From JARYGU01 sp033795365 (GTDB lineage Bacteria > Pseudomonadota > Alphaproteobacteria > Rhizobiales > Rhizobiaceae), in assembly GCA_033795365.1 (NCBI GenBank), contig JARYGU010000001.1, forward strand, positions 1 through 64,000: a DNA stretch of 64,000 nt, in the 5' to 3' direction. Positions 15,685 to 23,160 of the stretch are shown here, one piece after another. The stretch's first letter is position 1. Every line of letters begins with the position of its first letter. The position numbers were made by a program, and so were the translations under genes. The notes beneath the pieces were generated by a model, which ran no database searches, was not told the DNA's origin, and saw only the letters and a program-made list of their open reading frames with translations.

Positions 15685-16773
15685 ATGCGTGATATCCTCA
15701 AGGCGAATGTGAGCCGGCGCGCCGTTTTAGGCGCAGGCGTGGCGGGAGCGGCGGCCCTCGGCATGCCGGCGATCCTGCAGGCGCAGGAAAAATCTTTGAA
15801 AGTCGGGGTTTACGGCGGCTTCTTCAAGGAATCCTTCGATACGAACATCTTCCCGGAATTCACCAAGGCGACAGGCATCGCGATCGAATCCGTCGCGGAG
15901 CCTACGGGCGAGGCATGGCTGGTGCAGCTCGAGCAGGCCGCACGGGCAGGGCAGGCGCCGGCGGACGTCTCGATGATGTCGCAGGTATCCATCCTCAAGG
16001 GCCAGTCGACCGAGCTCTGGGCGCCGCTCGACCTCGCGAAGATCCCGAATTCCACGAACCTGATCGACCGTTTCGTCAACAAATATCCGGACGGGCGCGT
16101 TGCCGGCATCGGCGCCGTCTCCTGGTACATCACGCTCGTCACCAATACCGACGTCTACAAGGAGGCGCCGACTTCCTGGGAAGCGCTCTGGGATCCGGCA
16201 AACGCCGACAAGCTCGGCCTGCTGGCACTCGTCTCGAACTCGTTCCTTCTCGAAGTGACGGCGAAGACATTCCTCGGCGGCACCAATGCGCTCGACACCG
16301 AGGAAGGCCAGCTCAAGGCTTTCGAGAAGCTTGCGGAAGTCAAGCCGAATGTCAGGCTCTGGTATCGCGACGAGGCGCAGTTCGAACAGGCGTTGAAATC
16401 CGGCGAAATCCCGATGGGCCAGTATTACCACGACGTGACCGGCCTTGCCGCCGCGCAGGGGAATCCGGTCCGCTCGACCTTCCCGAAGGAGGGCGGCATC
16501 CTGGATTCCGGCTCCTGGGCGCTGTCGCGCGCATCGGAGAAGACCGAGGAGGCGCATGTTTTCATCGACTATATGAGCCAGCCGGCGATCCAGGCGACGC
16601 TGTCGCGCAAGGTCGGCACCTCGCCGACGGTCAAGCGCGACCTTCTCGACCTGACGGCCGAGGAATTCGCCGCCGTCTCCTCCGACATCGACCCGATCAT
16701 TCCGCGCTACGACCTCTACCAGACCAAGTCGGACTGGCTGAACCAGAAGTGGACGGAGATGATCGCGGGGTGA
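15685..16773 (+). CDS. Periplasmic polyamine-type ABC transporter substrate-binding protein
   Basis: A 362-residue PotD/PotF-like binding protein. The N-terminus VSRRAVLGAGVAGAAALGMP is a Tat-like signal (RR followed by a hydrophobic stretch) with probable cleavage near LQAQE. The mature part has the family segments EFTKATGIAIESVAEPTG, a PADVSMMS region and a C-terminal PRYDLYQTKSDWLNQKWTE. It follows the ureohydrolase gene. Its ATPase and permease genes come about 860 bp later, after an inserted toxin-antitoxin pair. Substrate probably a polyamine or guanidino-amine (inferred from context). Confidence 0.85.
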   Translation: MRDILKANVSRRAVLGAGVAGAAALGMPAILQAQEKSLKVGVYGGFFKESFDTNIFPEFTKATGIAIESVAEPTGEAWLVQLEQAARAGQAPADVSMMSQVSILKGQSTELWAPLDLAKIPNSTNLIDRFVNKYPDGRVAGIGAVSWYITLVTNTDVYKEAPTSWEALWDPANADKLGLLALVSNSFLLEVTAKTFLGGTNALDTEEGQLKAFEKLAEVKPNVRLWYRDEAQFEQALKSGEIPMGQYYHDVTGLAAAQGNPVRSTFPKEGGILDSGSWALSRASEKTEEAHVFIDYMSQPAIQATLSRKVGTSPTVKRDLLDLTAEEFAAVSSDIDPIIPRYDLYQTKSDWLNQKWTEMIAG

Positions 16774-16894
16774 TCGTCAGCTTGACAGGTGCTCGTTCGA
16801 CTCGGTTGCCGGGCAAAGGCCGTTGGCGGTACGCCACGCCCGCGCCCGCCTCCATCCTTCGTCCGGTTGCTCTGTTCCGGCCTTTCCGTTAATG

Positions 16895-16910
16895 TAGTCA
16901 CATATGACTA
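16895..16910. promoter_or_regulatory. Palindrome overlapping the phd promoter
   Basis: TAGTCA (16895-16900), CATA, TGACTA (16905-16910), directly followed by TATAAGGAGG, so it overlaps the probable -10 region and lies 13 bp upstream of the GTG start. Phd antitoxins autorepress at short palindromes in this position. Confidence 0.65.
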
Positions 16911-16923
16911 TAAGGAGGATGCC

Positions 16924-17178
16924 GTGTCCACGGTCAATTTGCGTGACGCCAAGGCGGGACTTTCGAGCCTGGTGGACGACGTCGTGAAGGGCGAGTTCGT
17001 CACGATCACCCGTCACGGCAAGCCCGTGGCGGCAATCGTTCCGATCGAGGCGGCAGAGACGGCGAAAAGGGCGATGCGAAAGCCGGCGAGAAGCCTTGTC
17101 GACTATCTCAAGAGCTTTCCGGCCCCCGACGTCGCGTTCGAACGCAATCCGTCTGCGGGCAGGGACATCGATCTTTGA
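16924..17178 (+). CDS. Phd/YefM-family antitoxin
   Basis: An 84-residue antitoxin starting at GTG 16924 with a strong GGAGG site. The N-terminal Phd/YefM fold is clear (VNLRDAKAGLSSLVDDV, then FVTITRHGKPVAAIVPIE). The C-terminal half (RSLVDYLKSFPAPDVAFE) would bind and block the toxin. Its stop overlaps the start of the PIN toxin. The pair lies inside an ABC transporter gene set, between the binding-protein and ATPase genes, with its own promoter and operator. Confidence 0.88.
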   Translation: MSTVNLRDAKAGLSSLVDDVVKGEFVTITRHGKPVAAIVPIEAAETAKRAMRKPARSLVDYLKSFPAPDVAFERNPSAGRDIDL

Positions 17179-17603
17179 GCGGATATCTGCTGGATACCGG
17201 CGCCGTCTCGCTGCTCTTCAATGGGCGGGCTTCGAGGGATTTCACGGAGTGGCTGGGGGAGCGGCAGGGAGCCCTTTTTCTCTCCGTCGTCACCCTGCAG
17301 GAGATCGAAAAGGGCGCATCGAAGATCGCCCGCATGAAAGGCGGAAGCGCCGAGAAGGCAGGCAGGATGGAGGCATGGCTGCAGGGTCTGGTCCTTGAAT
17401 ATCAGGACAAGATCCTCCCTATAAGCGCCACTGTCGCTCTTGCGGCCGGGCGGATCGAGGGAACGGCCATCGCCCGGGGACACAACGGCGGTCTGGCGGA
17501 TATCCTGATCGCGGCAACGGCGGAAGTGCATGGGCTGGTGGTGATCACCGAGAACCTCAAGGATTTCGAGGCGCTTGGCATTCGCTGCGAGGCACCGTGC
17601 TGA
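17175..17603 (+). CDS. PIN-domain toxin (VapC-type)
   Basis: A 142-residue PIN-domain ribonuclease toxin. The first Asp lies in GYLLDTGAVS, Glu in TLQEIEKG, a further Asp in NGGLADILIAATA, and the C-terminal block is ITENLKDFEALG. This matches the FitB-like branch paired with Phd-type antitoxins. It starts at TTG 17175, overlapping the antitoxin stop, so translation is coupled. It ends 33 bp before the transporter ATPase gene. It does not resemble the VapC at 82-471 beyond the PIN motifs, so the two pairs are independent. Confidence 0.85.
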   Translation: MSGYLLDTGAVSLLFNGRASRDFTEWLGERQGALFLSVVTLQEIEKGASKIARMKGGSAEKAGRMEAWLQGLVLEYQDKILPISATVALAAGRIEGTAIARGHNGGLADILIAATAEVHGLVVITENLKDFEALGIRCEAPC

Positions 17604-17636
17604 TCTGAAATATCGAGGTCATTGGAACCCAAAAGA

Positions 17637-18674
17637 ATGTCAGGACTGACCCTCAACAACGTCACCAAGCAATTCGGCACCTTCACGGCGGTGAAGAATG
17701 TCGATCTGACCGTGCCGCACGGCACCTTCGTCTGCCTCCTCGGCCCGTCGGGCTGCGGCAAGACCACGCTGATGCGGATGGTGGCGGGGCTCGACCTGCC
17801 GACCGGCGGCTCGATCATGCTCGACGGCGAAGACATCACGCAAGTCCCGACGCACCGGCGCAATCTCGGTATGGTCTTCCAGTCGCTGGCGCTCTTTCCG
17901 CATCTGACGGTGGGCGAGAACATCGCCTATCCGCTGCGCATCCGCGGTGCCGGCAAGGAAGAGCAGAAGAAGCGCGTCGACGAGCTTCTCTCGATGATCC
18001 ATCTGTCGGGCTATGCCGACCGGCCGGTCGCGAAGCTTTCCGGCGGCCAGCGCCAGCGCGTGGCGATCGCCCGAGCCCTGACGATCTCGCCGAAGCTCTT
18101 CCTGCTCGACGAGCCGCTTTCCGCGCTCGACGCGAAGCTGCGCGAGGCGATGCAGGTGGAGCTCAGGCAGTTGCAGCAGCGGCTCGGCATCACGACGATC
18201 GTCGTCACCCACGACCAGCGCGAGGCCATGACCATGGCCGACACCGTGGTCGTGATGAACAGCGGAGAGATCCGCCAGGCCGCACCCCCGGTCGAGATCT
18301 ACCGCAAGCCCGCCGACACCTTCGTCGCCGATTTCATCGGCTCCACCAACCTCATCGATTTTTCGACCGACGGGGCAGGGCGCGCCAGCGTGCTCGGCGA
18401 AACGGTCGAGGGGCTTTCGCCGCCCGCCGGCCTTTCCAAAGGCATCATTTCCGTGCGTCCGGAAGACGTTCACCTGACGGCGCCGGGCCATGGCGCGATC
18501 ACCGGGACGGTGACTTTCGTCCGCGATCTCGGCGGCACGATCGAGACCTTCGTGGAGGCTGCCGGCAAGCAGATCGTCGCCGTCTCGACCCCGAACGCCC
18601 GGCCCGACGTTTCCGTCGGCCAGAGCGTCGGCATCAGGCTCTCTCCCGATGTTTGCGTGGTGCTGAAGTCATGA
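17637..18674 (+). CDS. Polyamine-type ABC transporter ATPase (PotA-like)
   Basis: A 345-residue import ATPase. Walker A GPSGCGKTT, the Q-loop in GMVFQSLALFPHLT, signature LSGGQRQRVAIARAL and Walker B LFLLDEPLSALD are intact, followed by a C-terminal TOBE-type regulatory domain (SVRPEDVHLTAPG). The ATG at 17637 was chosen; an in-frame TTG five codons upstream is less likely. It overlaps the first permease by ATGA. It powers uptake with the binding protein at 15685, from which it is separated by the toxin-antitoxin pair. Confidence 0.88.
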   Translation: MSGLTLNNVTKQFGTFTAVKNVDLTVPHGTFVCLLGPSGCGKTTLMRMVAGLDLPTGGSIMLDGEDITQVPTHRRNLGMVFQSLALFPHLTVGENIAYPLRIRGAGKEEQKKRVDELLSMIHLSGYADRPVAKLSGGQRQRVAIARALTISPKLFLLDEPLSALDAKLREAMQVELRQLQQRLGITTIVVTHDQREAMTMADTVVVMNSGEIRQAAPPVEIYRKPADTFVADFIGSTNLIDFSTDGAGRASVLGETVEGLSPPAGLSKGIISVRPEDVHLTAPGHGAITGTVTFVRDLGGTIETFVEAAGKQIVAVSTPNARPDVSVGQSVGIRLSPDVCVVLKS

Positions 18675-19525
18675 GGAGAGAGGCTCCGCAACGGCTGGCC
18701 GACTACGCACCGCTCGTCTTTCCGGCGGGCATGCTGATCGTCTTCTTCGTCATTCCCTTCGCGACGATGATCGCGGTCTCCTTCTTCGCAAGGGAGCAGG
18801 GGGGCTTCTACCAGCCCGCCTTCGTCCTCGACAACTACGCCCGATTCCTGAGCCTCTTCTTCGGCCGGGTGCTCGGCTTTTCGCTCTTCCTGGCGGTGGC
18901 CGTTGCGATCTCATGCGTGGTGCTGGCCGTGCCCTTCACCTATCTGCTTTCGCGCGCGCCCAGGCGGATGCAGGTGCTATGGCTGGTGGCCCTGCTGTCG
19001 GTGCTGTCGCTTTCGGAGGTGATCATCGGCTTTGCCTGGTCGACGCTTTTCTCGCGCACGGCCGGGATCACCAATCTCCTCGTCGCGATCGGCCTGATGA
19101 GCGAGCCGCAGGCGCTGCTTCCGAGCTTCGGCGCGGTGCTGACCGGTATGGTCTACCAGGCGCTGCCCTACACCATTCTCGTTCTTTATCCGGCGCTGGT
19201 GCGGCTCGATCCGACGCTGACGGAGGCGGCGCGTACACTCGGGGCTTCGCCCGTGCGCGCCTTCTTCACCGTCGTCGTGCCCGCGCTGCGCAATACCATT
19301 CTCGCCACCCTGATCATGGTCTTCATCTTCGCGCTCGGCTCCTATCTCCTGCCGCAGCTTCTCGGGCGGCCGCAGCACTGGACGCTCTCCGTTCTCATCA
19401 CCGACCAGGCGATCTACCAGTCGAACATGCCGTTCGCGGCCGCGATGGCGGTGTTCCTCGTGCTGGTGACGCTCGGCCTCGTCGGGCTGACGCTCTATGC
19501 CGGACGCAAGGGAGAAGCCGCATGA
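18671..19525 (+). CDS. Polyamine-type ABC transporter permease (PotB-like)
   Basis: A 284-residue permease with six hydrophobic segments and the cytoplasmic EAA loop LTEAARTLGASPVRAFFTVV that docks the ATPase. The start ATG overlaps the ATPase stop, and its own stop overlaps the next permease start (ATGA in both cases), a tightly coupled operon. The first periplasmic stretch (REQGGFYQPAFVLDNYARF) is typical of the PotB branch. Confidence 0.88.
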   Translation: MRREAPQRLADYAPLVFPAGMLIVFFVIPFATMIAVSFFAREQGGFYQPAFVLDNYARFLSLFFGRVLGFSLFLAVAVAISCVVLAVPFTYLLSRAPRRMQVLWLVALLSVLSLSEVIIGFAWSTLFSRTAGITNLLVAIGLMSEPQALLPSFGAVLTGMVYQALPYTILVLYPALVRLDPTLTEAARTLGASPVRAFFTVVVPALRNTILATLIMVFIFALGSYLLPQLLGRPQHWTLSVLITDQAIYQSNMPFAAAMAVFLVLVTLGLVGLTLYAGRKGEAA

Positions 19526-20322
19526 CCACCTTCTTCCGCCGTCTCTACTTCACCCTGATCGGGCTCTTCCTGGCGCTGCCGCTGATCGTCGTCGCCGGCG
19601 TCTCGGTCAACGAGCGTCAGACGCTCGCCTTTCCGCCGCAGGGCTTTTCGCTCTCCTGGTATGGCGAGATCTTCACCAATTCCGAATGGCGCAATGCGCT
19701 CATCGCGTCCGTGACGCTGGCGGCCCTTTCGGCCGCCGTCGCGCTTCTGATCGCGCTGCCGCTCGCCTGGTTCCTGTGGCGGCGCATTGCGCCCTGGGCG
19801 AACGTCTTCCAGGTGCTGGGGATCGCGCCCTTCACGCTGCCGCCGGTGATCACCGCGCTCGGACTTCTGACCTTCTGGGCGACGACGGGGTTCTACGGCC
19901 AGCCCTGGACGGCGGTGATCAGCCATGGGATCTTCTTCGTGACGCTGCCGCTGGTGACGGTCTCGCTCGGCTTTTCGGCGATCGACCGCTCGCTGGTGGA
20001 AGCCGCAGCGACCATGGGCGCGGACGACCGCACCGTATTCCGCACGGTCGTTCTGCCGCTGATCCTGCCCTATCTCGTCTCCGGCTACGCCTTCGCCTTC
20101 GTGCTCTCGCTCAACGAATATATCGTCGCCTACATGACCGTCGGCTTCACGATGGAGACGTTGCCGATCAAGATCTTCAATGCTCTTCGCTACGGCTATA
20201 CGCCGACGATGGCCTCGGTGACGATCCTCTTCGTCGCGATCGCCGCGATCGTCTTCGGCCTCGTCGCCCGCTTCGGCGACCTGCCGAAGCTGCTTGGCGC
20301 GATGTCCTCGAAGGAAGGGTGA
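19522..20322 (+). CDS. Polyamine-type ABC transporter permease (PotC-like)
   Basis: A 266-residue six-segment permease. It has the PotC-type periplasmic motif LAFPPQGFSLSWYGEIF and the EAA loop LVEAAATMGADDRTVFRTV. It is the last gene of the importer operon and converges with atzF, 24 bp away. It completes a standard binding protein-ATPase-two permease set whose chemistry fits amine uptake. Confidence 0.88.
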   Translation: MTTFFRRLYFTLIGLFLALPLIVVAGVSVNERQTLAFPPQGFSLSWYGEIFTNSEWRNALIASVTLAALSAAVALLIALPLAWFLWRRIAPWANVFQVLGIAPFTLPPVITALGLLTFWATTGFYGQPWTAVISHGIFFVTLPLVTVSLGFSAIDRSLVEAAATMGADDRTVFRTVVLPLILPYLVSGYAFAFVLSLNEYIVAYMTVGFTMETLPIKIFNALRYGYTPTMASVTILFVAIAAIVFGLVARFGDLPKLLGAMSSKEG

Positions 20323-20346
20323 AGCGCGCAACCAGGCAACCGATGG

Positions 20347-22149
20347 CTACAAGCTGGCGATATAGCGACGCCAGCCGCCATGGGCGCTGATGTCGGTGGC
20401 GCGATCCAGCCCGCGGGGCTCGACCAGGAAGCCCTTTGCGCATGTTCCGTCGGAGAGCGTCACCGTGCCGATCCCGAGCGGCGCGGGAATGGCGGCCACG
20501 AAACGGCCGAAGGCCTCTGGCGTCAATCTCCAGATCTCGACCTCGATCGCGGTTCCATCACCCTCGTCGACGCGGATCATGCCCGGTTTCGGCGGCAGCG
20601 TATCGGCCAAGGCGTAAAGCCTGTAGGCGGCGGAGGTCTGCGCGACACGGACGAATTTTCCGTTCAGGTCCGTGAGCTGGTGGTTCAGCGGCATGCCCGA
20701 GAGATGCGCGCCGACGACAACGAGATCGATCATGCCTTCATCCGCCGAGGCCGGGACGACTTCAGCCCATATCGGCTGCGGCCAGCCGGTGGCGCCGAGC
20801 GTCACGCCGCTTGCCTGGTGCAGGTCGCGGGCGAGCGTCGCCGTCAGGCCATCGCGGCCCGAGGGGGCGAGAAGGGTGACGCTGGCCGGAAGACCATCGG
20901 CGCGGCTGCCGGTCGGTACCGCGATGCCGCACATGTCGAGCAGGTTGACGAAGTTGGTATAGGTGCCGAGACGGGAGTTTTCCCGGATCGGCTCGGCTTC
21001 GAGATCGGCAACCGTGTAGTGGGTAGGGGCGGTCGGTACGCAGAAGAGATCGACGGAGGCGATCAGCGGCGCCAGCTTCCTTTTCAAAGCCTGCAGTGCA
21101 TAGAAGCCGTTGAAGGCATCGGCGGCGGAGAGCGCTTTCGCGCCGCCATAGATCTTGCGCGTTACCGGGTGAAAGCTCTCTTCCTTGGTGTCGAAGAAAT
21201 CCTTCACCGCGGCGTAACGTTCGGCCACCCAGGCACCCTCGTAGAGCAGGTTGGCAACCTTGTAAAAGTCGCCGAAGGGCATCTCGACCAGCTTGTGGCC
21301 GAGCCTTGCGAGAGCGGACAGCGCATCATCATAGGCGGCTTCCATCAGCGTATCGCCGAAGAATTGCCGGTCGGCCCTTGCCGGCACGCCGATGGTGAGA
21401 ACCGGTGGAGCCGAGCCGAAGCCGGTTGCCGGGATGGATTTCGAATAGGCGTCGGCCTCGTCGTATTCCGATGCGACGGAGAAGACGGCCCACGCGTCGT
21501 CCACCGTCAGCGCGAAGATGGAGACGCAATCGAGCGTCCGGCAGGCGGGAATGACGCCTGTCGCCGAAAGCGCGCCGACGCTCGGCTTCAGCCCGACGAT
21601 GTTGTTGAGCCCGGCGGGAATGCGGCCCGAGCCGGCGGTGTCGGTGCCGAGCGCGAAGCTGACGATGCCTTGCGCCGTCGCCACCGCCGAGCCGGAGGAA
21701 GAGCCGCCGGGCACCAGTTTCGGATCGATCGCGTTTTTCGGAATCGGATAGGGTGAACGCACACCGACCAGGCCGGTGGCGAACTGGTCGAGATTGGTCT
21801 TGCCGATGACGAGCGCGCCGGCCCCTCTCAGAAGCCGGACGACGGTCGCGTCCTTTTCCGGTCTATAGGCATAGTCCGGGCAGGCGGCGGTGGTCGGCAT
21901 GCCCGCGACGTCGATATTGTCTTTCACAGCGAAAGGGATGCCCCAGAGCGGCTTTTCCGGATCGAAGGCGCCGAGTTTCGCCGCTTCCGCGAGGACCGCA
22001 GCTTTTTCCGCCAGGTGGATGAAGATGCCGGGATCGTTCACCTCCGCAATGCGCGCGAAGACGGCCTCCACGATATCGGCGACGCTGCCGCCGCCGCGGT
22101 AGAACGTGTGCAGCGAGGCGATATCAAACGCGGGTGTCTTCAGGCTCAT
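20347..22149 (-). CDS. atzF: Allophanate hydrolase (AtzF-type)
   Basis: A 600-residue enzyme hydrolysing allophanate to ammonia and CO2, the last step of cyanuric acid and biuret degradation. The N-terminal amidase-signature domain (1-450) has Lys76 in FAVKDN, the cis-Ser in PGGSSSGS (about 150) and the nucleophile Ser174 in DTAGSGRIP. The C-terminal 150 residues (ADEGMIDLVVVGAHLSGMPL to ISAHGGWRRY) are the domain that distinguishes AtzF from ordinary amidases. Length matches AtzF. The ATG overlaps the cupin stop. It is the last gene of the ten-gene operon. Confidence 0.92.
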   Translation of the reverse strand: MSLKTPAFDIASLHTFYRGGGSVADIVEAVFARIAEVNDPGIFIHLAEKAAVLAEAAKLGAFDPEKPLWGIPFAVKDNIDVAGMPTTAACPDYAYRPEKDATVVRLLRGAGALVIGKTNLDQFATGLVGVRSPYPIPKNAIDPKLVPGGSSSGSAVATAQGIVSFALGTDTAGSGRIPAGLNNIVGLKPSVGALSATGVIPACRTLDCVSIFALTVDDAWAVFSVASEYDEADAYSKSIPATGFGSAPPVLTIGVPARADRQFFGDTLMEAAYDDALSALARLGHKLVEMPFGDFYKVANLLYEGAWVAERYAAVKDFFDTKEESFHPVTRKIYGGAKALSAADAFNGFYALQALKRKLAPLIASVDLFCVPTAPTHYTVADLEAEPIRENSRLGTYTNFVNLLDMCGIAVPTGSRADGLPASVTLLAPSGRDGLTATLARDLHQASGVTLGATGWPQPIWAEVVPASADEGMIDLVVVGAHLSGMPLNHQLTDLNGKFVRVAQTSAAYRLYALADTLPPKPGMIRVDEGDGTAIEVEIWRLTPEAFGRFVAAIPAPLGIGTVTLSDGTCAKGFLVEPRGLDRATDISAHGGWRRYIASL

Positions 22150-22499
22150 GCGATTTCCTCTTCCAGTATTTTCACGGGCCGGTCCCACTGGATCAGTACG
22201 ACGCAGCCGGTATCGCTCCAGACGGAGTGTTCCGTTCCGGGCGCGTTGACGATGTAGCTGCCGCGGCCGTAGTCGCCGGCCTCGTCGGACTGCACGCCGT
22301 CGAGCACCAGGATCGTCTCAAGCCCTTCATGCCGGTGGCGCGGCACGGATGCGCCGGCCTCGTATTTCAGAAGCGCCACGCCCGGCTGGTCGTCCTCGAA
22401 CGGCCTGATCCAATGGATCGTCACTTCATCACGGAAGGGACCGAATTCCAAATCCTTCCAGCCTCCCGATGTCAGGAGTTCGCGGGTCGATTCAGGCAT
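22146..22499 (-). CDS. Small ChrR-like cupin protein
   Basis: A 117-residue single-domain cupin. Motif 1 is PRHRHEGLETILVLDG and motif 2 is IVNAPGTEHSVWS, giving His/Glu ligands for one metal ion. It overlaps both neighbours: its start lies within the upstream cysteine-hydrolase gene and its stop overlaps the atzF ATG, so it is clearly an operon member. No function is known for a cupin in cyanurate/biuret breakdown. A sensor or an enzyme acting on a carboxylated urea intermediate are both possible. Confidence 0.8.
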   Translation of the reverse strand: MPESTRELLTSGGWKDLEFGPFRDEVTIHWIRPFEDDQPGVALLKYEAGASVPRHRHEGLETILVLDGVQSDEAGDYGRGSYIVNAPGTEHSVWSDTGCVVLIQWDRPVKILEEEIA

Positions 22500-23160
22500 G
22501 CGCTATCGCCTCCAGAATGTCGTCCACATGGGCGGTCCAGCCGACGATCGCGCCTTGCGCCCGGATCATGGCGATGGCCGCCGCCTTGAACTCAGGAAAG
22601 TAGCTCTCCGTCGCCTCTTCGGCGAGAAGGCATTCGTAGCCCCGGTCGTTGGCCTCGCGCATCGTGGTCTGGACACAGACTTCCGTCGTGACGCCCGCGA
22701 AGACGAGCTGCGTGATGCCCTTTTTCTTCAGCACGTCGCCAAGCTCGGTCGCGTAGAAGGCGCCCTTGCCGGGCTTTTCGATCACCACTTCGCCATCGGC
22801 CGGTGCCAGTTCGGGAAGGATCGCTGTCCCCGGCTCGCCGGAGATCAGGATGCGCCCCATCGGGCCTTCATCGCCGATCCGGAGCGAGGGGTTGCCGCGA
22901 TTACGTTTTGAGAGCGGCAGGTCGGAAAGGTCCGGGCGGTGGCATTCCATCGTATGGATGACCGGCAGGCCGGCGGCGCGAAAGCCCTCGATCAGGCGCT
23001 TGACGTCCGGCACGATCCTGGTGATGCGGCTCACATCATTGCCGAGGCTTGCGCCGAACCCGCCGGGCTCCGCGAAATCCCGCTGCATGTCGATGACGAT
23101 CAGCGCCAGTTCCCTGGGCCTCGCCGGAAAGGTGAAAGGTTCCGCCTTGATCCCGGCCAT
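22492..23160 (-). CDS. Isochorismatase-like cysteine hydrolase, candidate triuret hydrolase
   Basis: A 222-residue isochorismatase-fold amidohydrolase. The catalytic triad is visible as Asp24 (LIVIDMQRDF), Lys129 (VIEKPGKGAF) and Cys162 (GVTTEVCVQTTMREANDRG). It is paralogous to the biuret hydrolase at 25767-26468: both share the HRPDLADLP/HRPDLSDLP, GRIL and TTMREANDRG blocks, but it lacks the longer N-terminus. The closest described functional class in such loci is triuret hydrolase (TrtA). That assignment is inference from family and context. It overlaps the upstream ATPase by 1 nt and the downstream cupin by 8. Confidence 0.75.
   Translation of the reverse strand: MAGIKAEPFTFPARPRELALIVIDMQRDFAEPGGFGASLGNDVSRITRIVPDVKRLIEGFRAAGLPVIHTMECHRPDLSDLPLSKRNRGNPSLRIGDEGPMGRILISGEPGTAILPELAPADGEVVIEKPGKGAFYATELGDVLKKKGITQLVFAGVTTEVCVQTTMREANDRGYECLLAEEATESYFPEFKAAAIAMIRAQGAIVGWTAHVDDILEAIAHA

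Noticed and set aside
20347..22149. Generic amidase or Glu-tRNA amidotransferase subunit A
   Set aside because: The extra 150-residue C-terminal domain and the neighbouring biuret hydrolase and AtzD-family genes identify AtzF-type allophanate hydrolase.
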